A stretch of 64,000 nucleotides of DNA, taken from Pseudomonas sp. GM21. GTDB taxonomy: Bacteria; Pseudomonadota; Gammaproteobacteria; Pseudomonadales; Pseudomonadaceae. Location: the NCBI RefSeq assembly GCF_000282215.1, contig NZ_AKJS01000105.1, positions 18,755 to 82,754 on the forward strand. The letters are read 5' to 3'. The notes below the pieces were generated by a model. That model made no database searches, was not told where the DNA came from, and saw only the letters and a list, made by a program, of their open reading frames with translations. Positions 47,301-54,110 of the stretch are shown here, in pieces. Each line of letters opens with the position of its first letter. Positions within the stretch are counted from its first letter, which is position 1. Both the position numbers and the translations under genes were made by a program.

Positions 47301-48167
47301 TTTGCCAACCTGATCCGCCTGTTCGACGCGGCGGTGCAAGCGGTCGCGGCGCTGGATGAGCCCGACGACCTCAACCCGTTGGCCGCCAAAGTGCGCGCCG
47401 AGCGTGAAACGTTGATGCAATCGGGTCTGGATGAAGACGCTGCCAATCGTCAGGCCGGCTGGCGAATTTTCGGTGCCAAACCCGGTGCCTATGGCGCCGG
47501 TGTGCAGGGCGCTATCGACGGTCGTCTGTGGCAAAGCCGCGAAGACCTGGCCGAGGTTTACCTGAATTGGGGCGGCTATGCTTATGGCGGATCCGACGAA
47601 GGTACCGCCGCCCGCGATCAATTCGCCCAGCGCCTGAGCCAGGTGCAAGCGGTGCTGCAAAACCAGGACAACCGCGAGCACGACTTGCTCGATTCCAACG
47701 ACTATTACCAATTCCAGGGCGGCATGCTTGCCGCCGTGGAAAGCCTCAGCGGTGAAGCCGCAGCCAGTTACCACGGTGATCACAGTCAGCCGGACTTGCC
47801 GAAGATCCGGACCTTGAAGGAAGAGCTGAACCGGGTGATCCGCTCCCGGGCGGCCAATCCAAAGTGGATCGAAGGGGTCAAGCGTCATGGCTACAAAGGC
47901 GCGTTTGAACTGGCGGCAACGGTCGATAACCTGTTTGCGTTCGACGCCACCACGCAACTGATTGACGATCACCAGTATGCGTTGCTGGCCGACGCCTATT
48001 TGCTCGACCCGGCGACTCGGGAGTTTGTTCGCGAGCACAATCCGCACGCCCTGCGTGACATGACTGAACGGATGCTGGAAGCGCAGCAGCGGGGGATGTG
48101 GAAGGAACCGGGCGAGTATCGCGAGGCGCTGGAAAACCTGTTGCTGGACATAGAAGAAGATTCTTGA
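44310..48167 (+). CDS. cobN: Cobaltochelatase large subunit CobN, with an in-frame REP doublet
   Basis: 1285 residues. It is the CobN/magnesium-chelatase H-type subunit that binds hydrogenobyrinate diamide and cobalt: [20 protein letters not shown] and PAIVVNDPGEG-like region ([20 protein letters not shown]) are characteristic, with the C-terminal motif [20 protein letters not shown]. ATP-driven insertion needs the ChlI/ChlD motor encoded next door. Residues about 798-828 ([12 protein letters not shown] through [13 protein letters not shown]) are not family sequence but the translation of a 93-base REP doublet (46702-46794), a multiple of three, so the frame is kept. Flanking family sequence continues on both sides. 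The start 3 bases after cobW implies coupling. Confidence 0.96.
   Translation: [1285 protein letters not shown]
46702..46794. repeat. REP doublet inserted in frame within cobN
   Basis: Perfect inverted arms CCTGTGGGAGCGAGCCTGC...TCGCGA at 46702-46726 and 46770-46794, same family as the intergenic REPs. The element is 93 bases, so it adds 31 codons without stops. Confidence 0.95.
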
Positions 48168-48173
48168 GCGCAT

Positions 48174-48281
48174 GATCGTTCCCACGCTCTGCGTGGGAAT
48201 GCCTCAACGGACGCTCCGCGTTCGGCTCTGGGGACGCAGAGCGTCCCTTGCTGCATTCCCACGCGGAGCGTGGGAACGATC
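48174..48281. repeat. GATCGTTCCCA-type inverted repeat, copy 2
   Basis: Begins GATCGTTCCCACGCTCTGCG and ends CGGAGCGTGGGAACGATC, with internal GGACGCTCCGCG and GGGACGCAGAGCGTCC. It lies between cobN and chlI, 7 bases after the cobN stop. Same family as 40124-40230. Confidence 0.88.
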
Positions 48282-48319
48282 ACACTGATGCACCTACCGA
48301 CCATGACCGAGTATTAAAG

Positions 48320-49318
48320 ATGACCGACACCCCGCATTTCCCCTTATCCGCCGTGGTCGGCGCCGACGACTTGAAACTCGCCCTGTACCTGACCGCCATC
48401 GACCCGAAAATCGGCGGTGTGCTGATCGAAGGTCCGCGTGGCATGGCCAAATCCACCCTGGCCCGGGGCCTCGCGGACCTGTTGGCCAGTGGTCAATTTG
48501 TCACCTTGCCACTGGGCGCCACCGAAGAACGACTGGTCGGCACCCTCGACCTCGACGCCGCCCTGAGCGACGGCCGTGCGCAATTCTCTCCCGGCGTGTT
48601 GGCCAAGGCTGACGGCGGCGTGCTGTACGTCGATGAAGTGAACCTGCTGCCCGATCACCTCGTGGACCTGTTGCTCGACGTCGCCGCCAGCGGCACCAAC
48701 CTGATCGAGCGCGATGGCATTTCCCATCGACATTCGGCGAAATTTGTGCTGATCGGCACCATGAACCCGGAAGAGGGCGAACTGCGTCCGCAATTGCTCG
48801 ACCGCTTTGGCCTGAACGTTGCGCTCAGTGGCCACACCGCACCAACCGAACGCGGCCAGATCATCCGTCGACGACTGGATTTCGACAATGATCCGCAACG
48901 CTTCTGTGCGCAGTGGGAGCACCAGCAGCAGTCGCTGCGCGAACAGTGTGAAAAGGCCCGTAGCGTGCTGGCGAGCATCCCCCTTGATGATGAAGCGTTG
49001 GCGCTGATCACCGAGCGCTGCTTTGCTGCCGGCGTCGATGGCTTGCGCGCTGATCTGGTCTGGTTACGCGCCGCGCGCGCTCATGCCGCATGGCGCGGTG
49101 CAAACGCGATCACTGAGGCCGATATCGACGCCGTCGCCGAGTTTGCCTTGCGTCATCGTCGCCGCGAGCAATCACCCCCGGTACCGCAACACCATCTGCC
49201 GCCGTCTGCACAAAACGCCAACCCGAGCGAAGGCCAGGGCCAATGGGGTGAAATGCCCGCCCAGGCGCTGCCGGTTGGCGCTCGCCGTGAAGTGCCGAGC
49301 TGGCCAAAAAAGCCCTAG
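48320..49318 (+). CDS. chlI: ChlI/BchI-type AAA+ ATPase, motor subunit of the cobalt chelatase (zero-frame product)
   Basis: 332 residues. AAA+ fold of magnesium chelatase subunit I: Walker A GPRGMAKST at 39-46, Walker B GGVLYVDEVNLLPDHLVDLL (D105, E106), the sensor TMNPEEGELRPQLLDRFGL, and an arginine-rich sensor 2 region. After residue 290 a Pro/Gln-rich linker leads to REVPSWPKKP and a TAG stop. The last codons contain the slippery heptamer A_AAA_AAG at 49306-49312; a -1 shift there continues into the ChlD part (49312-49983). The zero-frame protein would supply the small subunit. Start ATG 48320 agrees with the family N-terminus; the ribosome-binding site is weak and the repeat 48174-48281 is just upstream. 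Confidence 0.92.
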   Translation: MTDTPHFPLSAVVGADDLKLALYLTAIDPKIGGVLIEGPRGMAKSTLARGLADLLASGQFVTLPLGATEERLVGTLDLDAALSDGRAQFSPGVLAKADGGVLYVDEVNLLPDHLVDLLLDVAASGTNLIERDGISHRHSAKFVLIGTMNPEEGELRPQLLDRFGLNVALSGHTAPTERGQIIRRRLDFDNDPQRFCAQWEHQQQSLREQCEKARSVLASIPLDDEALALITERCFAAGVDGLRADLVWLRAARAHAAWRGANAITEADIDAVAEFALRHRRREQSPPVPQHHLPPSAQNANPSEGQGQWGEMPAQALPVGARREVPSWPKKP

Positions 49319-49353
49319 GCATTCGCCCTCGATCTGATGCGGGGGCGAATGCC
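49306..49353 (+). promoter_or_regulatory. Programmed -1 ribosomal frameshift signal: A_AAA_AAG plus stem-loop
   Basis: In the chlI frame the codons read CCA AAA AAG CCC TAG, so the heptamer A AAA AAG (49306-49312) is in the canonical phase, as in E. coli dnaX. Five bases later comes a perfect 11-bp stem, GGCATTCGCCC (49318-49328) with GGGCGAATGCC (49343-49353), loop of 14. After a -1 slip the next codons GCC CTA GGC enter the von Willebrand frame. No Shine-Dalgarno-like stimulator is obvious upstream. Confidence 0.85.
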
Positions 49354-49983
49354 AGACCCCGCGCAGGACGGCTGAACAACGGCAAGCAAGGCAAACGTCA
49401 CGCCGCACGCAGCGGTTCGATCAACTGGCCGGGGACCTTACTCAATGGCCGCCCCCGTCAGCGCAGCGATGTGCTGTTCCACCTGCGTACCCGTTGCGCC
49501 CATGAGTTGTGGCTGGTGATCGTCGATGCCTCGGCCTCGACCCGGCGTCACCAGGCGCTGAGCGATGCAAAAGGCTTGCTGGCGCAAGTGTTCGATGATG
49601 CCTACCGCCAGCGGGCGCGCCTTGCGTTGTTGACGGCCAGCGGCAATGTGCCGAAATGGCAGGTACAAGGCTTGAAAGCGTCCAGCGGTTCGCGGGCCTG
49701 GCTTGATGGATTGGGCGCAAGCGGTGGCACGCCGGTGTTGGCGGCGCTGGGTGAGGCGGTGCGTTGGTTGGCGACGCGGCAAAAGCGCTTCCCGGCGGAG
49801 CAGCAGCGTGTGTTGTTGCTGACCGATGGGCGATTGAAGGAGTGGTCGAGTTTGCCGCTGCTGGAGTGTCCGAGCCTGCTGATTGATATCGAGCGCGGGC
49901 CGATTCGGCTTGGGCGGGCGAGGCAGATGGCGGCTGAATTACAAGCAGATTATCGCCATATTGATGAGCTGATTTCTGGCTGA
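49312..49983 (+). CDS. chlD: ChlD-type von Willebrand factor A domain, reached by -1 frameshift from chlI
   Basis: 223 codons from the shift point. The first 50 form a basic Gly/Arg-rich linker (ARPRAGRLNNGKQGKRHAAR) typical of ChlD/BchD; from about codon 60 a vWA domain follows, with the metal-ion-dependent site DASAS, a threonine in GASGGTPV and an aspartate in LLTDGR. In this frame an upstream TGA lies about 30 bases before the slip site and no ATG, GTG or TTG occurs until GTG 49471, which would discard the linker. The fusion would have about 554 residues: ATPase plus vWA, the usual medium-subunit plan. Together with CobN and the unfused ChlI it would give a three-subunit chelatase from two genes. 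Independent initiation at 49471 is possible but has no Shine-Dalgarno. Confidence 0.8.
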   Translation, partial: ALGIRPRSDAGANARPRAGRLNNGKQGKRHAARSGSINWPGTLLNGRPRQRSDVLFHLRTRCAHELWLVIVDASASTRRHQALSDAKGLLAQVFDDAYRQRARLALLTASGNVPKWQVQGLKASSGSRAWLDGLGASGGTPVLAALGEAVRWLATRQKRFPAEQQRVLLLTDGRLKEWSSLPLLECPSLLIDIERGPIRLGRARQMAAELQADYRHIDELISG

Positions 49984-50003
49984 ATTATTGGTTGTCTGTT
50001 CCG

Positions 50004-50084
50004 GCCTCATCGCTGGCAAGCCAGCTCCCACAGTGGTTCTTCAGTGTCCACAAAACCTGTGGGAGCGAGCCTGCTCGCGATGGG
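50004..50084. repeat. Mixed REP doublet
   Basis: The left arm is of the GGCAAGCCAGCTCCCACAG subtype, the right arm CCTGTGGGAGCGAGCCTGC. Unlike arms form an imperfect inverted repeat between the convergent chlD frame and the oxidoreductase gene. Confidence 0.75.
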
Positions 50085-50101
50085 GACAACCCGGTTTAAA
50101 T

Positions 50102-51325
50102 CTATTTGCCCATCGCCTGACGGTACTGCCGCGTACGCCGGCCAATATACAACCGGTCAAGAATCAACGCCCACACGGCAGACACCTGCGGCCGTGGCTT
50201 GCGCCCGCGGCTCAATCGATGAAGCTGAAACTTCACCACCGCCATGCTCGCTAGAGCCGCCAGTGGTTTGCGTTTCCACAGAATCGGCGGCAGTTGTGGA
50301 TGGCTGTTGCGGCCTTCGCGCCAGTGTTTGACCAACTGCGGTTCGACCGCCAGTGCCGTGCCGATGCCGGCCATGGCGATGCCGCTGTCGAGCACCTGTT
50401 CGACGACGGCCAGGCGCCGAATGCCACCGGTGACCATCACCGGCATGCGCGCGACGCTGGCCAGTTCACCGGCCATTTCCAGAAAATAGGCTTCGCGCGC
50501 CAACGTCCGGCCATCACTGGCTTCGCCTTGCATGGCCGGGGCCTCGTAGCTGCCGCCGGAGAGTTCCAGCAGGTCGATGGGGTGCTCGTTGAGCCACATG
50601 ATCACCTGACGGGCATCGTCAGCGTCAAAGCCGCCACGCTGGAAGTCGGCGGAGTTGAGTTTAACCGCCACGCAAAATTGCGGCGAGACGGCTTGGCGAA
50701 CGGCACTGACCACGTCCAGTAGCAAGCGCGCTCGATTCTCCAGCGATCCACCCCAGCGGTCGGTGCGGCGATTGGTCAACGGTGAGAGGAACTGGCTGAT
50801 CAGGTAACCGTGCGCGGCATGAATCTGCACGCCGGTGAAGCCGGCCTTTTCGGCGAGGGCCGCGCTGGTGGCAAAGCGCGCGATCACCTCGGCGATATCG
50901 TTCTCGGTCATCGGTTTGGGCTCGGCGAACATTTTCGAAAACGCCCCCAAGTCCAGTGCCACTGCCGACGGTGCCCAGGCTTGCTGACCGAGGTTGGCCA
51001 TGGTCTGGCGGCCGGGGTGATTGAGCTGCATCCAGAACTGCGCGCCACCGGACCGGCCGATGGTTGCCCACTGCCGAAAGCGTTGCAGATCGCGTTCGTC
51101 TTCCAGCACGACGCCGCCGGGGCCGGTCATGGCGCGGCGGTCGATCATGACATTACCGGTCAGCAACAAACCGGCTTCGCCCTCGGCCCAGGCCTGATAC
51201 AGCCGAAATAATGCGTCAGACGGTGCTTGCCCGGTGTCAGCGAGGTTTTCTTCCATCGCGGCTTTGGCGATACGATTGCCGACGGTCTGGCCGTTGGGCA
51301 GATTCAACGCTTGGAAGGGCGACAT
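50102..51325 (-). CDS. Old Yellow Enzyme-type NADH:flavin oxidoreductase
   Basis: 407 residues, an FMN-dependent TIM barrel. Marks of the family: the N-terminal NRIAKAAMEENLAD, the flavin-site QLNHPGRQTMANL, catalytic histidines in GVQIHAAHGYLISQFLSP followed by NRRTDRWGGSLENRARL, and the phosphate-binding PVMVTGGIRR near the end. Such enzymes reduce activated C=C bonds, quinones or nitro-compounds with NAD(P)H. The ATG at 51325 follows GAGGAG. It is divergent from a MerR regulator, and its promoter shows the 19-base spacer and palindrome typical of MerR control, so it is probably induced by an electrophile or redox compound. Confidence 0.92.
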   Translation of the reverse strand: MSPFQALNLPNGQTVGNRIAKAAMEENLADTGQAPSDALFRLYQAWAEGEAGLLLTGNVMIDRRAMTGPGGVVLEDERDLQRFRQWATIGRSGGAQFWMQLNHPGRQTMANLGQQAWAPSAVALDLGAFSKMFAEPKPMTENDIAEVIARFATSAALAEKAGFTGVQIHAAHGYLISQFLSPLTNRRTDRWGGSLENRARLLLDVVSAVRQAVSPQFCVAVKLNSADFQRGGFDADDARQVIMWLNEHPIDLLELSGGSYEAPAMQGEASDGRTLAREAYFLEMAGELASVARMPVMVTGGIRRLAVVEQVLDSGIAMAGIGTALAVEPQLVKHWREGRNSHPQLPPILWKRKPLAALASMAVVKFQLHRLSRGRKPRPQVSAVWALILDRLYIGRRTRQYRQAMGK

Positions 51326-51352
51326 GCTTGGCTCCTCATCAGTGAAGAGCAG

Positions 51353-51383
51353 AGGCTAAGCTTAAAGTTAACTTTAATGTCAA
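51353..51383 (-). promoter_or_regulatory. MerR-type promoter and operator of the oxidoreductase gene
   Basis: On the minus strand a perfect -35 TTGACA (51383-51378) is followed by 19 bases and TAGCCT as -10. A perfect 16-bp palindrome TTAAAGTTAACTTTAA (51362-51377) fills the spacer. An over-long spacer holding a dyad is the signature of MerR-activated promoters. Confidence 0.75.
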
Positions 51384-51402
51384 GCAGGCAAATGAGGGCG
51401 TA

Positions 51403-51807
51403 ATGAAGATTGGTGAACTGGCGCAGTTAAGCGGGCTGAACGCTTCGCGCATTCGTTTTTATGAGGCTCAGGGTTTGATTCGTCAGGTCGAGCGTTCGGC
51501 CAACGGTTACCGGCGGTATCCCGCGCAAGTACTGCAAACCTTGCAAATCATCCAGTGTGCGCAGCAGGCAGGATTCAGTCTGGAAGAGCTGAAGCTGTTG
51601 CTACCGGACACGGTGACGGGCGAGTTCAAGCATGACGAATTGGTGGCGGGGCTTTCGCGTAAAGTGGAGCAGATCGAGGAAATGCAACTGCACCTGGCCC
51701 AGAGCAAGGCGCAGTTGCTGGCGGTGATCGAAAATATCCAGACACGGCCCGAAGGGATGGCCTGTGATGCGAATGCCGAGCGATTGATGGCGTCGTTCAA
51801 GCATTAG
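51403..51807 (+). CDS. MerR-family regulator divergent to the oxidoreductase
   Basis: 134 residues. N-terminal winged helix MKIGELAQLSGLNASRIRFY with ANGYRRY in the wing, then a long dimerising coiled coil (about 80-115) and a short tail with a single cysteine near the end (MACDANAERL). Another cysteine is at residue 47. The tail lacks the metal-binding cysteine sets of MerR, CueR or ZntR, so an organic or redox signal is more likely (inference). The palindromic operator lies in the 77-base divergent region with the Old Yellow Enzyme gene, which is the presumed target. Its stop overlaps the convergent DUF2790 gene by 4 bases. Confidence 0.9.
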   Translation: MKIGELAQLSGLNASRIRFYEAQGLIRQVERSANGYRRYPAQVLQTLQIIQCAQQAGFSLEELKLLLPDTVTGEFKHDELVAGLSRKVEQIEEMQLHLAQSKAQLLAVIENIQTRPEGMACDANAERLMASFKH

Positions 51808-52061
51808 TTCTGATCGATGCACGAATCACCGTAAGCCTGGTAGCGCAAGACATGGGTGGTGCCCATCGTGTCGATGTAGGTCATTTCCCGTGGGCCGATG
51901 CCGCAGTAATCGCCGCTGGTGATGTTGACCACCTTGGCGATGTTCAGCGCTTTCGAATAGCTGTAATCCTCGACGTTCGAGGGGTTGGCGTTGTCGACGG
52001 AGGCGGCGGCTGCAGTACCGGTCAGGGCAATCAGAAACAGCGTGGACAGAAGGTTTTTCAT
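51804..52061 (-). CDS. DUF2790 small secreted protein
   Basis: 85 residues. Signal peptide MKNLLSTLFLIALTGTAAAA, mature region about 65 residues with the DUF2790 pattern YSKALNIAKVVNITSGDYCG then IGPREMTYIDTMGTTHVLRY and a second cysteine near the end (GDSCIDQN), so one disulfide may form. DUF2790 is found almost only in Pseudomonas, often in several copies; some members are regulated by metals or stress but the function is unknown. Single gene. About 110 bases without recognisable features separate it from the diguanylate cyclase gene. Confidence 0.9.
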   Translation of the reverse strand: MKNLLSTLFLIALTGTAAAASVDNANPSNVEDYSYSKALNIAKVVNITSGDYCGIGPREMTYIDTMGTTHVLRYQAYGDSCIDQN

Positions 52062-52171
52062 GATGGGGCGCTCGTAGTGGCTACTGAAGGATTTCAGTGG
52101 CAGTACGACGAGCCCCGCCAGGGTTTATTCCAGGCTCAAGGCAAGGTTTTCAGATCAAAAGGCGCTTTAGG

Positions 52172-53248
52172 TTATTCATGAAAGGTGTACCGATCCTTCC
52201 CCGAGTGCTTTGACGCATACAACGCCTCATCGGCCTTGATCAGCGCCTGATTCAACGTGTCGCCGTCTGCAACCCGCGCCAGGCCGACACTGATGGTCAC
52301 CGGATGCCGGGTCGGGTGTTCACGCACCACCCGGCACAGTTCACCCGCCAGGTGCTCGACGTCTTCGCGACGCACCCCGGCCAGGTAAATCGCAAACTCT
52401 TCACCCCCCAGTCGTGCGTACTCAAAATCGACCATGACCGTTTTGATGTCTGCGGCAATGCGCTTGAGCACTTCGTCGCCGACGTCGTGGCCGTAGACAT
52501 CGTTGACCTTCTTGAAGTTGTCGATGTCGATCATCGCCAGGTAATGGTCGTGCACGCGCGGCTTGGCATGCAATTGCTGGTGGGCGCGGGTCATGAATGA
52601 CCGGCGATTGGGGATTTCGGTGAGGGTGTCGAAGTAAGCCTGATCCAGCAATAGGTTGGTCATGATGTAGTTGTTCAGCTTGGCTTCACGCAATTTGAAG
52701 AAACTGTAGAGCGTCAGCGCACAGAGGAAAGCGCTGTAATTGAGGGTCATCACACCCCTGACCTCGAACGCGCCAACGTCGGTGTGATAGAACGGGTTGA
52801 GGTTCAACCAGGTAATCAGTTGCGCGCCGAAGAACGACCAGCGACTAAGCGGCAGGATCGAAGCGCCGTATAGCGTGCTGGACGCGGCAATTAACAGCCA
52901 TGCCGCACGGTTGCTTTCAGGCAAATCATCTACCAGCAGCCGCGAGCCCAACGTGATGGCGAACACGAAGAACAGATTCAAGACATCAAAGTGCCCGGCT
53001 TTGCGGGTGAACAGCAACAGAATCGTCAGGGTTGAAAACACCCCGAAGAACAACAGCAACTGCCAAGTAAAAGGCCGACCGCCCATGAAGCTGAGGATCA
53101 AGTCGAACACCACCCACATGGCAACACTGGCGACATAGATCAACAGGCAGAACGTGTGCTGGCGTTCGAACTCGTGCTGGATGAACTCGGCTTTCAAAGC
53201 AGCCGGCGCGGCTTTGCCACGGATTTCATCTTCGATGGTTTTGTACAT
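52172..53248 (-). CDS. Membrane diguanylate cyclase (GGEEF), last gene of the Nfr operon
   Basis: 358 residues. The first 190 residues hold five or six membrane segments, an uncharacterised integral sensor. The GGDEF domain follows (FDTLTEIPNRRSFMTRAHQQ) with active site RLGGEEF at about 277-283, so cyclase activity is expected. The RxxD inhibitory site usually five residues before the motif is absent (VMVDFEYARLGGEEF), so product inhibition should be weak. It overlaps the DUF4434 gene by 23 bases and ends an operon whose glycosyltransferase carries c-di-GMP-binding MshEN-like repeats. It is therefore probably the dedicated c-di-GMP source, comparable to E. coli DgcJ for Nfr (inference). Confidence 0.9.
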   Translation of the reverse strand: MYKTIEDEIRGKAAPAALKAEFIQHEFERQHTFCLLIYVASVAMWVVFDLILSFMGGRPFTWQLLLFFGVFSTLTILLLFTRKAGHFDVLNLFFVFAITLGSRLLVDDLPESNRAAWLLIAASSTLYGASILPLSRWSFFGAQLITWLNLNPFYHTDVGAFEVRGVMTLNYSAFLCALTLYSFFKLREAKLNNYIMTNLLLDQAYFDTLTEIPNRRSFMTRAHQQLHAKPRVHDHYLAMIDIDNFKKVNDVYGHDVGDEVLKRIAADIKTVMVDFEYARLGGEEFAIYLAGVRREDVEHLAGELCRVVREHPTRHPVTISVGLARVADGDTLNQALIKADEALYASKHSGKDRYTFHE

Positions 53249-54110
53249 CGCCGGCCCTGTTGTTGTGCTGGTTGTCGAGGATCAACTTGCCCCATGGCCG
53301 GTAGCGCAGGGAAAACACCGAGGTCGGATGACAACCCGCCGACGTTGCGTCTGGCGTAGACGGTTGCGCACGAAACGGCTGGCCTTCGACGCTGACCTGG
53401 CGAAAGGCTTCACGCACGATACCGACCGGGCAGGGCAGTGCGCTGGCGTAGCTCTGACGAACCAATGCCGGCAAGCGGCCCGTGCCGGCGCCGTCTTGCC
53501 ACCATACTTGCAGGCCAGCAGTGGCCAAGGCGCCCAGCCACTGTCCGTTGACCTGCGGCGCCAGTTTGCCGGCACTGAATGCACTGATATGCAGCGGCGC
53601 ATCGAGTTTGCCGGCGAAGTCCTTCAACTGGCGTTGCAGGGTGGTGCGTCGGTCGGCCGGAAAAAAGTGCAGGTCATCCAGTTCCAGCGGCAGGTACCAG
53701 CCGCTGACGGGCAGTTTCCAGTCCTTGCGCAGTGTCCGCTGCTGAGCCAGCGATTGGCCCAGTTGTGCTTGCCAGTAGGTGGCCAGCCCGGCGCTGTCCA
53801 GTTCATTGATGCGCTGGTAGTACGCAGGGTCCATTGCCAGTCCCAGCACCAGATTCAGGCCCTGTTCTTGGGCTTGGCGCAAACTGCTGGCGAGCCAGCC
53901 ATTAGCCCCGCCGAAGTTCGAATCGCCGTACACAGTCCATTGCACAATTAATGTATGCGCTCCCTGTCTGGCGGTTTCTTGCCAGACTGTTCGCCATTGC
54001 GCTTGGCTGAGGCTGGCATCGACGTTAAGCGGTTGATAGAAAACGCGCTCATCGGCACGCCCCCCGAGGCTGACCAGCAATACGCAGAGCATCAACACTA
54101 TTCGCGTCAT
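53226..54110 (-). CDS. DUF4434 periplasmic protein, YbcH-like
   Basis: 294 residues. Signal peptide MTRIVLMLCVLLVSLGGRA, then a TIM-barrel-like DUF4434 domain: RVFYQPLNVDASLSQAQWRT, GAHTLIVQWTVYGDSNFG and GWYLPLELDDLHFF are the marks. DUF4434 proteins occur with exopolysaccharide genes and resemble glycoside hydrolase-type barrels; in E. coli YbcH is encoded beside nfrA and nfrB. A role in trimming or handling the exported glycan is plausible, but activity is not shown. The ATG shares one base with the nfrA stop, and the end overlaps the cyclase gene. The C-terminal 25 residues (KLILDNQHNNRAGD on) are hydrophilic and unlike the domain. Confidence 0.85.
   Translation of the reverse strand: MTRIVLMLCVLLVSLGGRADERVFYQPLNVDASLSQAQWRTVWQETARQGAHTLIVQWTVYGDSNFGGANGWLASSLRQAQEQGLNLVLGLAMDPAYYQRINELDSAGLATYWQAQLGQSLAQQRTLRKDWKLPVSGWYLPLELDDLHFFPADRRTTLQRQLKDFAGKLDAPLHISAFSAGKLAPQVNGQWLGALATAGLQVWWQDGAGTGRLPALVRQSYASALPCPVGIVREAFRQVSVEGQPFRAQPSTPDATSAGCHPTSVFSLRYRPWGKLILDNQHNNRAGDVQNHRR

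Noticed and set aside
44310..48167. cobN as a disrupted pseudogene because of the REP insertion
   Set aside because: The insertion is 93 bases, keeps the frame, has no stop, and CobN motifs continue on both sides.
48248..48319. Upstream extension of chlI into the repeat
   Set aside because: Codons lie in the GATCGTTCCCA repeat; family resemblance begins at 48320.
49471..49983. Independent vWA gene starting at GTG 49471
   Set aside because: No Shine-Dalgarno; the conserved basic linker lies upstream in the same frame, and the slippery heptamer with stem explains access to it better. Kept as an alternative in the feature.
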